Origin: Periplaneta americana
Taxonomy: Eukaryota; Arthropoda; Insecta; Blattodea; Blattidae
Direction of reading: 5' to 3'
Assembly (NCBI RefSeq): GCF_040183065.1
Contig: NC_091120.1
Span: forward strand, 186,365,627 to 186,429,626
DNA length: 64,000 nucleotides
Shown here in pieces: positions 33,895-45,280 of this stretch; position 1 is the stretch's first letter; every line of letters starts with the position of its first letter. The position numbers and the translations under genes were made by a program. The notes beneath the pieces are model-generated. The model saw only the letters and a list, made by a program, of their open reading frames with translations, made no database searches and was not told where the DNA came from.

Positions 33895-36236
33895 CACAGT
33901 CTACTATATACAGTCGCGAAGCTTGAGGTGATTTTTTTGCAAATCTCGCGATAAAGCGCTCCAAGCGGTTAGCAACTAGAAACAATAGACTGTCCACGGT
34001 CGACTTTGGACTGTGTCGTATTTCCATCGAGTGCTAGCTCGTTGCCTATTTCACATTGATGCTTGTGAAATGTTCGTTATTGGTTGTAATGAAAATGTTA
34101 ATGGCTAAAATACAATAATTGGAATAATATTTTACTAGAGACGTAGAAAAATTAAGTTTGCTTTAATGAAATTTATTGATCACGTTTTATTTTCAATTCT
34201 GGTGGGATTATTATTTCTTAGGCCTACTTTTTTTTTTCAAAGGATATGTTTTTAATTATAACTGTTAATTTTGTTGTTATTTTTATTTGTTACTTTATGT
34301 TACAATAAAAGCTATTGATCACGTTTTATTTCCAATTCTGGTGTGATTATTATTGCTTAACCTCATCCCACTTTATTAACTACGTAAGCCTACACTACAA
34401 GTACCGGTACACGTAAGTTACTCCATTAATTCATACTTCCATTATTATTGTTGTAAAGGGAAATGAAAATTAATATTTATTGGTTTCATAGTTAACTGGG
34501 CGTTAAAGCATAGGATGAAAATAAATGGTTCTAAAAGTAAATCTATAACATTTTGTAAAACCCGAGAGGAAACTAGTCTTAATTACGAATTCAGTGGTGT
34601 TGTAATTCCGCAAGAACAATGTTGTAAATACCTAGGAGTGTATTTAAACTCCAAACTTTCTTGGGGAGAGCATGTTGATAATGTTACAGGCAAAGCATGG
34701 AGGGCACTTCACTTTATTATGAGAATCTTGAGAAAGGCTAGCCCCAAATCGAGGGAAATAGCATATCTAACATTAGTGCGACCGTTAATGGAATACGGAA
34801 CTACATGTTGGGATCCCTATAGAATATATCAGATAAATTCCTTAGAAAGAATCCAGTATAGGGCAGCTAAATTTGTTAAAGGTAAAAGAGAAGATGGGAA
34901 CGATACGATAAAAGAACTTAAATGGGAAACTTTGGAAAACAGACGTAGGAAAACTAGAATAACATCATTGTATAGAGCACATCTAGGTCAGAAAGCATGG
35001 GTAGACATAACGGCTCGGTTAGAAAAGCCAACGTACTATGGTAGGAACGATCATGATTTTAAAATCAAATGTAGGAAACAGAAAACGGATGTAGGTAAAT
35101 TCTCATTTTTAAATAGAACTATAAATGATTGGAATGACCTACCTGCAGCGGTCTTTGAGGGCTGTCCTTCCTTAAGGAGATTCAAGAATAATTTAAAGAG
35201 TTGTGTATAAAGTGAAAATTAAAATTAAGGTGACATTCAACATTTAATTTTTTAAGGTGGCATGTATTTATCTAGCCTGACGAGTTTACTTCCTTGGTTT
35301 GAATTGTAAATTATTTAAAAATAGCGTGTAAAAGGGCCTTAGACTAGAAATGTTTAGTTTAAATGTAGTTCTGTTTATAAGTATGCATAAGGATGTAATT
35401 ATTTGACTTATTTGAACTGTTGTATCAGTGAAGCGAGGTGAGTCAGTGAAGTTATGGTTTTACAGTGCAGTGAACAGTTCCGATCAGTGATAATTTATAG
35501 CGTCAATGAAATGTGTTCTATAGTGTCAGTGAAATGTGTTACAGAGTGTCAGTGAAATGTGTGCTAAAGTGTCAGTGAAATGCGTCATAGTGCCACTACA
35601 GGGAATGAGATGAGAGTAAAGTGAAAGACTATTGAAAATTATGTAGGACCTATACATAATCATGTAGATTGTGTTGTAAAATTAGGTGTTTTATTTTATG
35701 TTTTATTATTATTGTGTTAAATTGTATTGTGTATTCTTATTGTATTGTGTATAAAATTGTATATGTGTTGTAAATTTTATTATGTATTGTAAATTTTATT
35801 GTGTATTGCTTATCATTTTAACTGTGTATTGTTAATATTGTATATACCACTGCCACCGGGTGCTTGCCCACTTGCAGTGTAAATAAATACATACAAATTA
35901 TCGCTATAATCTTGAATGAGTGAAGCGATTATAGTAAATTTCAGTTCGTTTTGCACAAACAAAAATGATATTAACCTATTTCTTGCAGGTATCTTCGAGT
36001 TTATGGTGGAATTTAATATACTTCATAAATTAACTTTATGCATTTAATATTTCAATAATGGAAGGAAGGTGTTAATTTTTCCAAAAGAACACAACGAAAG
36101 TATAACATATTTTGTCGTCTACTAGGAGAGAGATCTGCGATGATGAGGCGATAGTAGCGATCCTAGTGGTGGGCAACTACCCATGTTTGCATTTTTACTA
36201 CATATTGAGCTTCGTGACTGTATATAGTAGACTGTG
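33895..36236. mobile_element. TIR transposon with 7-bp TSD (P-like?), inside Penelope-like element
   Basis: Perfect ends CACAGTCTACTATATACAGT and its inverse, followed inward by (G/A)CGAAGCT. Flanked by ATAATAC at 33888-33894 and 36237-36243. A CA...TG terminus and 7-8 bp duplication fit the P superfamily. A short MFVIGCNENVNG-stop reading near 34069 vaguely resembles a THAP finger start, which is weak. It hosts the CR1-like LINE. Confidence 0.78.
34492..35893 (+). mobile_element. CR1-like LINE with intact ORF2 C-terminus
   Basis: The frame from about 34492 to 35210 reads KHRMKINGSKSKS, CCKYLGVYLNSKLSWGEHV, RPLMEYGTTCWDPYR and IQYRAAKFVKG, ending with KTDVGKFSFLNRTINDWND and a stop. RT catalytic blocks are upstream of the truncation. 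The 3' UTR holds degenerate GTGTCAGTGAAATGTGTT repeats (35420-35590) and the terminal CCACTGCCACCGGGTGCTTG block ending AATAAATACATACAAA. It is the most recent insertion of the three-layer nest. Confidence 0.9.
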
Positions 36237-36630
36237 ATAATACCAAAGACAAAACATAATCACAAAAAACATAAGAATTCAGCACAAACACAAGAACACA
36301 AAAAATACATCACACTAACATACGAAAACAAAAACACACACGATTGCAACCTCATTCAAGAAATTAAATTGCAATATCACATACAGGTATAACAGACACA
36401 CAAAAACACATCCAAACGAAATTCTCAACACTCAACTCAATTTCAGAACACACACACACACTATTTGACCCCACATTACACTACACAAACACACCCCACA
36501 GGAAACGAAACAAAAGGCGAAAAGACCAGCTACGACCAATTCTGAAGATGACCAATAACGGGTCGAAACATGTTAACAAGGTAACATAAAAATTTAACAC
36601 GTGAAAGATATATATATATAATAAGCTCAT

Positions 36631-36850
36631 CATCATCAGTAACTTCAAGGTTTAGGCCGATGACCTGTTCCGCGTCCAGAATTTTATCCGTCAAACTGGT
36701 CTCTCCAACGTTTCTTTGGTCTTCCCACTCGTCTTCTTCGTGTAGGTCTATAACAGCATGTTCTGAAAGGTATCCTGTCGTTGGGCATTCTTGTTATATG
36801 GTCGTACCAATTATTTCTATATTTTTCAATTATAGTTATAGTTAATAAGT
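36631..36850 (-). mobile_element. LINE 3' end, endonuclease-RT family
   Basis: On the minus strand: YDHITRMPNDRIPFRT, then CYRPTRRRRVGRPKKRW and RDQFDG before a stop, then TTACTGATGATGATGAGCTT as tail. This is the typical GRPKKRW end of RTE-like or related LINEs. About 220 bp only. Confidence 0.78.
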
Positions 36851-37200
36851 TTTGCAAGCTTTTTTCTATAAAATGATACTGATTGGTAGCATCAGCCGGG
36901 CGGGGTCATTGCCACATCCTTGAGTGGGGATTGCTTAGCTAACGGTATTAGTAAAATAAAACAAAATAATATTTGTATATGGTTCCGTCTAATTACATTA
37001 CAGCGCATACATTCCGCTGTCCCCAGTGCGGAGAGACTTCCCTGTCGCACTGTTCGTCAGATATTCGCTTCGGGAAAGCATCAAGTTGGCGACAGATAAA
37101 GCTAGCGACTAACGTCAAAATCAGCTATAACTTCAAATTAACTGAGAGCTTGTTCAGCGACGAAATTGAACGTGGGCGAAAAATGGCTAATGAATATTTC
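36851..37200. other. no recognisable gene
   Basis: The frame at 36973-37218 contains an FRCPQCGETSL zinc-ribbon-like string, but there is no splice or family support. Confidence 0.3.
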
Positions 37201-37203
37201 CTA

Positions 37204-38171
37204 GGCCCAATTGTATAAAACTCCCTGACTAAAGATCAACTTTGATCGAAGATCGAAAAGTGAACCGAGTTCAGACACTTCTATTGTATAAAACTTTTCT
37301 GCGATCAAATTACCTTGGTTCAAATGCAATCTAAGTTCACGTGAAAAGGATTTGGCAACATCGCATAAACAGGTGAAATACGTGATGCGCGGACAGGTTT
37401 GTTCAATGTTGCCAATCCAGCGACTTTAACTCTTTTTCAACAACAATTTCTTTTAACTTTTATATTGCTTAAATAGGGATTTAGTGACCTTTTAGCACCC
37501 CATAGTGACAAAATTTAATCTTTCTTTGTTGATAATGAGAAATCTAGTGACTTTATAACTACTTTTTGGCGACTTTCCGTACACTCTGTTGGAGACACTG
37601 ATTTTTTGTGCAATGTAAATAATGGCGGACAATAAGAAGAAGGTTGACTGTTCTCCGAGTTGTTATCATGTTATGGTGTTTGATACTGCTAAACATAATA
37701 AAGCTTTATAAAACAACAATTTTCGTTTAGTAATACAGTCAATTGAAAATTTATGAATGTACCTATCATATCCATTAATAATTAATGGTTGTTATAAACA
37801 TAATATAATTATAGGTTATGTTATTTGATACTGCTGAACACGATAGAGCCTTATAAAATATAAGAATGTTTGTGTATTAAGGCAAGAAATTGAAAGAAAT
37901 ATATATAAATGTACCTATCATATCTATTAATATTAATAATAATGGACATTTTATTTGCACAATCTGTCACTCGTATATTTCAAACAGAAAAGAAATAACT
38001 GAACTTGGATAATCTAACTTAATCGGAGAAATTTCTTCAGTCAAAGTTGACTTTAGTTTGAGACAAATTATTCTCAGATTAAACTTTATACAACACAAAA
38101 TTCCAAGTTCAGCAGAAACAAGGATCAATTTAACCTCTGATCTAAGATTAAATGGTTTATACAATCGGGCC
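37204..38171. mobile_element. Harbinger-like MITE, copy 1
   Basis: Ends GGCCCAATTGTATAAAA and, inversely, TTTATACAATCGGGCC. 3-bp flanks CTA (37201-37203, 38172-38174). The interior includes ATGGCGGACAATAAGAAGAA (37620), which reads MADNKKKV-SP- as in Myb/SANT-like proteins of PIF/Harbinger elements but soon breaks. Confidence 0.88.
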
Positions 38172-38174
38172 CTA

Positions 38175-38477
38175 GAGTCCTCTATCAGAAATAGGGTTAT
38201 TTTATTTTCCGTAAATTTACAACACTCGACTTCAGCTTTACTTTCCTTCTCCAGGAAACCAATCTCAGGCTTTGTTTCTTTTTAAAATCCGTCATTCTCG
38301 GCTGACTTTGAACACGATAATCTGGGTTCCAATAGCCATCATTGTAATAACCAAACTATCATTTGTTCGAGAGCAAAGTAACTATTCTTATGTCTGACCT
38401 CTCATATGACTATCGCTTTATCCTCAGAGCGTTCTGTAATAGCGGTATCTAATACTTCTGATCCAGGCTTATTACTT
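38175..38477. other. spacer between two sister elements
   Basis: About 300 bp of unrelated sequence with no gene recognised. Confidence 0.4.
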
Positions 38478-38480
38478 GTA

Positions 38481-39166
38481 GGCCCAATTGTATAAAACTC
38501 TCTGACTAAAGATCAACTTTGATCGAAGATCGAAAAGTGAACCGAGTTCAGACACTTCTTCTATTGTATAAAACTTTTCTGCGATCAATTACCTTGGTTC
38601 AAATGCAATCTAAGTTCACGTGAAAAGGATTTGGCAACATCGCATAAACAGGTGAAATATGTGATGCGCGGACCATGTTGTACAAGTTTGTTCAGTGTTA
38701 CCAATCTAGCGACTTTAACTCTTTTTCAATAACAATTTCTTTTAACTTTTGTATTGCATAAATAGGTGTTTAGCGAACTTTTTAGCACCCCATAGTGACA
38801 AAATTTAATCTTTCTTTGTTGATTAATGAGAAATCTTGCGACTTTACAACTACTTTTTGGCGACTTTCCGTACACACTGTTGGAGACACTGGTTTATTTG
38901 TGCAATGTAAATAATGGCGGACAATAAGAAGAAGGTTGACTGTTCTCCAAATTGTTATCATGTTATGGTGTTTGATACTGCTAAACATAATAAAGCTTTA
39001 TAAAACGACAAATTGAAAATTTATGAATGTACCTATCACATCCATTAATAATTAATGGTCGTTATAAACATAATATAATTATAGGTTATATTATTTGATA
39101 CTGCTGAACACGATAGAGCCTTATAAAATATAAGATTGTTTGTGTATTAAGGCAAGAAATTGAAAA

Positions 39167-39198
<32 letters not shown>

Positions 39199-39461
39199 GT
39201 GTAACTACCATATCTATTAATATTAATAACAATGGTTATTCTATTTGCACAATCTACCACTCGTATATTTCAAACAGAAAAGAAATAACTGAACTTGGAT
39301 CATCTAACTTAATCGGAGAAATTTCTTCAGTCAAAGTTGACTTTAGTTGGAGACAAATTAATCTCAGATTAGACTTTATACAACACAAAATTCCAAGTTC
39401 AGCTAGAACAAGGATCAATTTAACCTCTGATCTAAGATTAAATGGTTTATACAATCGGCCC
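38481..39461. mobile_element. Harbinger-like MITE, copy 2
   Basis: Same element as at 37204, direct orientation. Flanks GTA (38478-38480, 39462-39464) differ from copy 1, so the pair arose from two insertions, not a duplication. It contains an expanded A/TA tract at 39165-39197. Confidence 0.88.
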
Positions 39462-39464
39462 GTA

Positions 39465-39970
39465 CAGTACTTTCTTGTACATACATGGACTTTACGCTGT
39501 ACACAACTCGAATGCCCGAGGCAGCGTTGAAGCCCACATCTATAAGCTTCCACGTTGGCGAAGCTCTCGCGTGGGGAAGTGTGGAATAGATTGTTTTTTA
39601 CGAAAAAAAAATGAGTACGCGCGTTCAATTGAAACTTTCTCGTTTCTCGTAAGTGGCACATGTGCCGCGTTTTGGTTTCTCTTCGTTGTAACTTCATATG
39701 CGGTTATTTATATCACATCGGCGTTTCTCCATTGTCAGGAGTCTCTCATGCAATTTCGTTTTGATCCAGCACGGTTTCTTGTTGTTTAGTAAACTGCCCG
39801 AAGACAGGTTTGAACCTCGTAAGTAACACCAATAAGGCATCACTCATGAGGCAACTAGGCCAGGAGATAATGGGATAGGGTAACCAGTTCCTTCTTCCCC
39901 AATTCATACTTTGCATACTAGCTATATATTCCACTAATCAGACTTCAGATGCTGTTCTTTCTGTGACACA
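39465..39970. other. no recognisable gene
   Basis: No exon or known repeat is supported here. Confidence 0.4.
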
Positions 39971-39975
39971 TATCG

Positions 39976-40151
39976 TCAAGGAGATAGATTTGGAAGTAAA
40001 TCCCGAAAAAATAAAGTGTCTCGTATCCAGAACACATTACGAAATGGAATTATAAAAATTGTAAATTTAGCCTTTGAAAAGATGGAAAAATTCAAATACT
40101 TTGGAGTAATATTAACAATTAATATAAATGACATTCGAGAGGAAATTAAAC

Positions 40152-40212
<61 letters not shown>

Positions 40213-41345
40213 TTATTTTAGCTGGCAGAGTTAAGGCCGTAAGGCCTTCTCTTCCACTCAACCAGAACTTACAAAGAATTCAACAATTTGCTTTAGATAA
40301 GAGCTATAAACAAAAAAATACTATGAACTATTAATTAAACACTGAAATACAAACCATGTAGCAGAATTAAGCTAAAATACATAAAATGTTAATATATTTC
40401 AAATAATGTTAGATAATAGAAAGAGATTATTATGAGACAATTTTGAAAATACAGCACTATCAGGATGATGTCTAAACGAAAGAGTAACAATATAGTCAGT
40501 GATAGTTTAAATCAGTATGAGTGGAGTGAAATGCTAAGAAGGTTATCTTTTAAGCTGTTTTTAAAAGTGTTTATTGTCTTGCAGTCCCTAATACTTTGTG
40601 ACAGGGAATTCCATTGTCGCGAGGTGGATACTGTAAAAGATGATGAATAACGAGATGTTCTGTGAAGTGGTATACTAACGCGCCACAGATAAGTGGTCTG
40701 GTATTTACGTCGTAGTTAGAGTATAGATAAAACAAACGATACGAAAGGTAATTTAGTGTTGAAGTGTGCAGAATTCGAAAGAGTAAAGACAAGACAAGAG
40801 TATGGGAAATGCCTACTATTATTCGGCTGAGAAGTTGTTTATCATCCAGTCTGCTTTAAAAAAATGAAAGTTAGAATTTATAAAACAGTTATATTACCGG
40901 TTGTTCTTTATGTTTGTGAAACTTGGACTCTCACTTTGAGACAGAAATAGAGGTTCGAGAATAAGGTGCTTAGGAAAATATTTGGGGCTAAGAGGGATGA
41001 AGTTACAGGAGAATGGAAAAAGTTACACAAAGCAGAATTGCACACATTGTATTTTTCACCTAACATAATTATGAGCATTAAATCCAGACGTTTGAGATGG
41101 TTAGGGCATGTAGCACGTATGGGTGAATCCAGAAATGCATATAGAGTGTTAATTGGAAGGTCTGAGTAAAAAGAGCTTTGGAGAGGCCAAGACGTAGATG
41201 GCAGGATAATATTAAAATGTATTTGAAGGAGGTGTGTTATGATGCTAGGGACTGGATTAATCTTGCTGAGGTTAGGGACAGATGGCGTGCTTATGCGAGA
41301 GAGGCAATGAACCTTCGGGTTCTCTAAAAGCCATTTATAAGTAAG
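39976..41345 (+). mobile_element. RTE-like LINE copy 3, split by another LINE
   Basis: VNPEKIK, IVNLAFEKMEKFKYFGV and DIREEIKR are read before 40156, and MGNAYYYSAEKLF, LRKIFGAKRDEVTGEWKKLH, RRLRWLGHVARMGESRNAY and RRRWQDNIK-like blocks after 40800. It ends GCCATTTATAAGTAAGTAAA. Several frameshifts; inactive. Confidence 0.85.
40157..40799 (-). mobile_element. LINE 3' end inserted in RTE copy
   Basis: The minus strand encodes SRQWNSLSQSIRDCKTINTF, then KNSLKDNLLSISLHSY-stop, the WNSLP-IR-FK-LK ending of CR1/L2-type LINEs. It then runs through a UTR containing AAGGCCTTACGGCCTTAACT to an (ATT)n tail (40157-40213). It cuts the RTE reading frame between EEIKR and MGNA. Confidence 0.8.
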
Positions 41346-42149
41346 TAAATAATTTTGAAGCAATGAAATATGTTATAGACTCCTTAAACCCATATACCGG
41401 TAGTAGAATTGACTCGTTTTTTATTATTTTTGTAGAATAGTCCGTTTACATGACAAAATACTAGTCTGCATGTTTTTACAATTGCACGGACATCATTTCA
41501 AAATTAAAATACTAAGTGCGAAACTACTCAGAAATTCCAAAGTACCGCAAATTAAAATCATTCCCCTTTGGTTAGGCTTGACAAAGAAATATATGACGTA
41601 GACGTAAAAACATTCTCCCATTTAAAACTGAACATGGGAAATATGCGGACTACCCTGTAGTATAGGAATAGACTCGTCCACATTATTGAGTTTATCGCAA
41701 TATGATGTTAAGTCGTAAGCGTTTCCAACGCAACCAAAGTCGAATAACGTCAGTGTAAGAAATCGTTCCACTAAATCCTTTCATCTTTTCGATTAAGGTA
41801 GGTGGAATATACATAGACGTTACACGGCGAAAAAGATCAGAAACTGGCCCGAAAAGCCTAAGAAGCGCTATCACCTTTTGCTTGTCGTTTTACTCATTTC
41901 TTACAGCAGGTCAGGGTAATTTTCTTAAGGAACAAACCACATTTCTATCGCAATGGAATTGCCAACAAACAAATCCAGTGAATAAAGGAAAACGTATAAT
42001 CTGAACGGTCACGAAGCTGTTATTTGCAGAGATGCAATTTGTAATAGCGAGATGGAATTTGAAGAGAAGTGTCGGAGGATTGGCCACGGAGGCATCGGCG
42101 TAGCTCTAGGATAACTAACTGAACTCTTGGTATACTGGCATTCAAATAT
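41346..42149. other. no recognisable gene
   Basis: Nothing supported beyond short chance frames. Confidence 0.4.
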
Positions 42150-43300
42150 ACCTAACTCCTACTAATCGATAGCGATCGATAATTTGTTCATGTAAGTGTG
42201 GCTCCTTTAGTTATTACTTCTATGAATAGATGGCGAAGATAATAGTCAATGTGGCCAATTGTACATAAATATAATCGCATTATAGAATTCAATATATTTT
42301 CATCCATTTCTGCTAATACTTCTTGAAGCAGACGATGTTAAATATTTAGGTATGCACTTAGATCGCCGCTTAACATGGCGAAAACATATTGAAACTAAAC
42401 GTAAAGAAATACATTTTAAAACATCAAAAATCTATTGGTTATTGGGACCTACTGTAAATCAAAACTGTCATTAGAAAATAAACTTCTTGTTTATAAAGTC
42501 ATACTAAAACCGATCTGGACATACGGCATCCAACTGTGGAGAACTGCTAGCAACTCAAACATTGAAATACTGCAGAGGTATCAGTCCAAAACTTTACGTT
42601 CCATTGTCACTGCACCATGGTACGTACGTAATGATGTCATTCATCGTGACCTAAACATTTCAACTGTAAAAGAAGAGATCTCTAAGTTCAGCAAAAAATA
42701 CCTGCACCGATTAAATCAACATCCGAATCATCGTGCATTAAATTTGCTGGATAATAGTCAAACAATAAGAAGACTTAAAAGGACCAATGCTCTTGACCTT
42801 CCATTCATTTTTAATACAGCTATTTAAAACATTGTTATTTTTCTTTTGGAGTGTTGTCATGGGATAACATCTCCACTCATGTCATATTCCTTTATAATAT
42901 TTACTTAATGCCTATAGTAGACAGATTGTAAATGTGGCATGTTATTAAAAAAAAAATTCTGCTAATTGTAAAACAACACTGGGTTTGGCTGGAAACCACT
43001 GACATTGTCAATTCTGAGAATAATTTATGCTTAATCTACATCATAATCTTCCCTGACACTTTTTAACCGCCCCAATAATGATGCTACCTATTGAGAACTA
43101 TATCTTTGGTTCTGACTTATCCTATGGTTAGAAAGTTCGCTTACACGACAATAAAATCATAGGTCATATATCTTTAAACGTTCAAAGATACCCGATCCCT
43201 ACTAATCGATAGTAATCGATAATTTGTTCGTGTAATGTGGCTTCTTTAGTTATTAATTCTATAATAGATGACGAAGATGACATTCAGTGTATTCAACCTT
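42150..43300 (+). repeat. direct repeat pair flanking a jockey LINE
   Basis: CTACTAATCGATAGCGATCG at about 42160 and CTACTAATCGATAGTAATCG at about 43200 start two segments of about 100 bp that also share TTTAGTTATTA and an AATAGATG-CGAAGAT block. Too short and diverged to call LTRs. Confidence 0.6.
42326..42957 (+). pseudogene. jockey-clade LINE C-terminal fragment
   Basis: DDVKYLGMHLDRRLTWRKHI, then after a frameshift near 42435 SKLSLENKLLVYKVILKPIW, YGIQLWRTASNSNIEILQRY and the TLRSIVTAPWYVRND block, ending RRLKRTNALDLPF. An A-run at 42947-42957 is a plausible tail. Confidence 0.85.
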
Positions 43301-43394
43301 ACATACATATTAGTGCTGTTGATCGATCAAAATATTTCATATTTAATCCGAACTAATGTATCATTGAAAAATTTCTTTGCAGAACGAAAAGCTA

Positions 43395-43650
43395 CATTTG
43401 TTCGGATCAAATTTCGGCACATTTAAAGGACAGAATTAAAATTCTTTCAATCATTTATTATCATAATGCATTGCTCTCTTAAATTGACCGAGCATATTGG
43501 GAATTAAATCAAAGGCTTTCCAAAAAACACGCTATGAAATGTTTCATATAAAACGAGCAAAATTGTATTAAACATTTTAGTTTGAAATATGTCAAAGAAT
43601 AACCTCCTGAAATTAATAGCATTACTTAAGGTTCACCCTTATGTATTTAA
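43395..43650. mobile_element. half of a foldback MITE
   Basis: Aligns with the right arm of the element at 53723-54288 (CATATTGGGAATTAAATCAA, GAAATATGTCAAAGAATAA). The other arm is absent or unrecognisable. Confidence 0.7.
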
Positions 43651-43950
43651 ACCAGGGTCTAAGCCACAGTCGCTTTTGTTGCATTTTGCTTCTCGACTTC
43701 TAAAAATGCAACAAACTTTCAATTTAAATGTGCAAAAATGCGACAACCACATTGGACTTCAGAAACGAAGATGGTAATGGAGAAAATGAAATCAGAGATG
43801 TGTTTGAACTAATCTGAATTTAAATGAAATGCTAATGGCATGAGCAATGTTCAAAAAGGTATTGAGCAATAGATGTTCAGGAATTGATTTCAAAGAGTTG
43901 GTGCAGTTAATGTAAGTTGAGTGAACAATTTCTTCTAATTGATTTATATA

Positions 43951-44100
43951 ATTCCATCGCACACTGTAAATTGTGAGCGAGGATTTAGTTGCATGAATCT
44001 TGTAAAAACTGGAATTAGAAACCGCCTTTCAATAAAAAGAGTTAGCACTCTGCTAACAATAAATCTTGAAGGCCTACTAGTAAAGAATTTCAATGTTTAG
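43951..44100 (+). pseudogene. hAT transposase C-terminal dimerisation end
   Basis: IPSHTVNCERGFSCMNLVKT, then GIRNRLSIKRVSTLLTINLE, then a short tail and stop. CERGFS-MN-K-RNRLS is the hallmark of hAT dimerisation domains (ZBED/KIAA1586 type). Upstream transposase sequence is decayed (43655-43940). Confidence 0.8.
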
Positions 44101-44296
44101 AGTGCCCATAAAATAACGTATTTTAATGTGACGTAAATTCGGCAGTAATTGATTCTAAATATACGTATTTACGTAAGTATATCTAGAGAGTGGTAAGATG
44201 GATTGAAAGTAATAAAACGCCAAGAAACAAATTACATACTGTAACTTTTTGTTTCTGCATACTTCATTAATTTTATCGTTCTGCACAATATTATCT

Positions 44297-45280
44297 TCTA
44301 TACTAATAATAAATCTGTAGCCGAAATTTTTCTGGTAATTTTCGATTTTCCAAAAATTATTGGTGTTAACATGTATAATTAACCATCCTGAAACCGAAAA
44401 TCGCTTTTTTGACATTTTTGTTTGTATGTATGTCTGTCTGGATGTTTGTTACCTTTTCACGCGATAATGGCTGAACCGATTTATATGAAAATTGTAATAT
44501 AAATTAAGTTCGTTGTAACTTAGATTTTAGGCTATATGGCATTCAAAAATACTTTATTTAAAAGGGGGGTTATAAGGTGGCCTGAATTAAATAAATCGAA
44601 ATATCTCGCTTGTTATTGATTATCGTGACAAATATTACATAACAAAAGTTTCTTTAAAAATAATTTCCGATAAGTTTTATTCCATACAAAATTTTGATAG
44701 GACAGATATTTAATGACATAAATGAGTTTTAAAATTACAATAACGACACCATCTAAGGCGCTGTACTGAAATAAAAACAAATGACTTCGTCTATAAGGGG
44801 CCTTGGACAACAACAATCGAAAGCTATTAAACATAGCCTAAGAGAATGTTTCTGTGTTTGTATGAAGTAATATCGGAAGCTAATTAATTGTTTAATTATT
44901 ATTTCACCATTGGAAAGTGTAGTTTCTCTAGATGGACATAATTCTACAATGTTATTACAGTAACTTCTGAAACATATAGCAAGTAATATAAAGTATACAC
45001 ATTAAAACTAAATGATATGTCAATCTCCATTAAACTAAGGTTGCATGTAATAACAATAAAAAAACATGTTAAAGGAATTGTCATTGCACCAAATGATTGC
45101 TCTCTGGACCAAAATGACCGCATTTCAATTATTTAAATACAATTTAAATTATGTAACATATTAAACGATTTATTCTTCTATCAAACACGAATGTTCCCTG
45201 GATCAAACGTCCTATTTTAATTATGTAATTACTTTATATTTATTTCTAACGGGTGCAGCGGAGCGCACGGATACTGCTAG
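44297..45280 (+). mobile_element. non-autonomous Helitron, copy 3
   Basis: TCTATACTAATAATAAATCT start and CTAG end before T; the last bases are changed to GGATACTGCTAG. The upstream base is T rather than A. Confidence 0.85.

Larger units (their letters stand above)
33413..36620 (+). mobile_element. Penelope-like element with inverted terminal copy, doubly invaded
   Basis: At 33681 the frame FKVYRKLTTT begins, then (33735 on) QHKQAAFRTMVHRLLNIPKN and IAQENGYNPNIIDNII: the RT C-terminal region of Penelope-like elements. It resumes after an insertion at 36244 with decayed linker sequence and the terminal CTGAAGATGACCAATAACGG-GTCGAAACATG block (36542-36570). 33447-33670 is the inverse complement of 36399-36619. 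RT core and GIY-YIG are lost. Confidence 0.8.

Noticed and set aside
36973-37218. Zinc-ribbon-like FRCPQCGETSL frame
   Set aside because: Only one CPxC pair, no splice consensus, and the frame runs into a MITE at 37204.
37204-39461. Segmental tandem duplication
   Set aside because: Each copy has its own TIR pair and a different 3-bp duplication, so two insertions explain it better.
42150-43300. LTR retrotransposon
   Set aside because: Repeats are short and diverged, no gag-pol reading lies between them, and no primer-binding site was recognised; only a LINE fragment is present.
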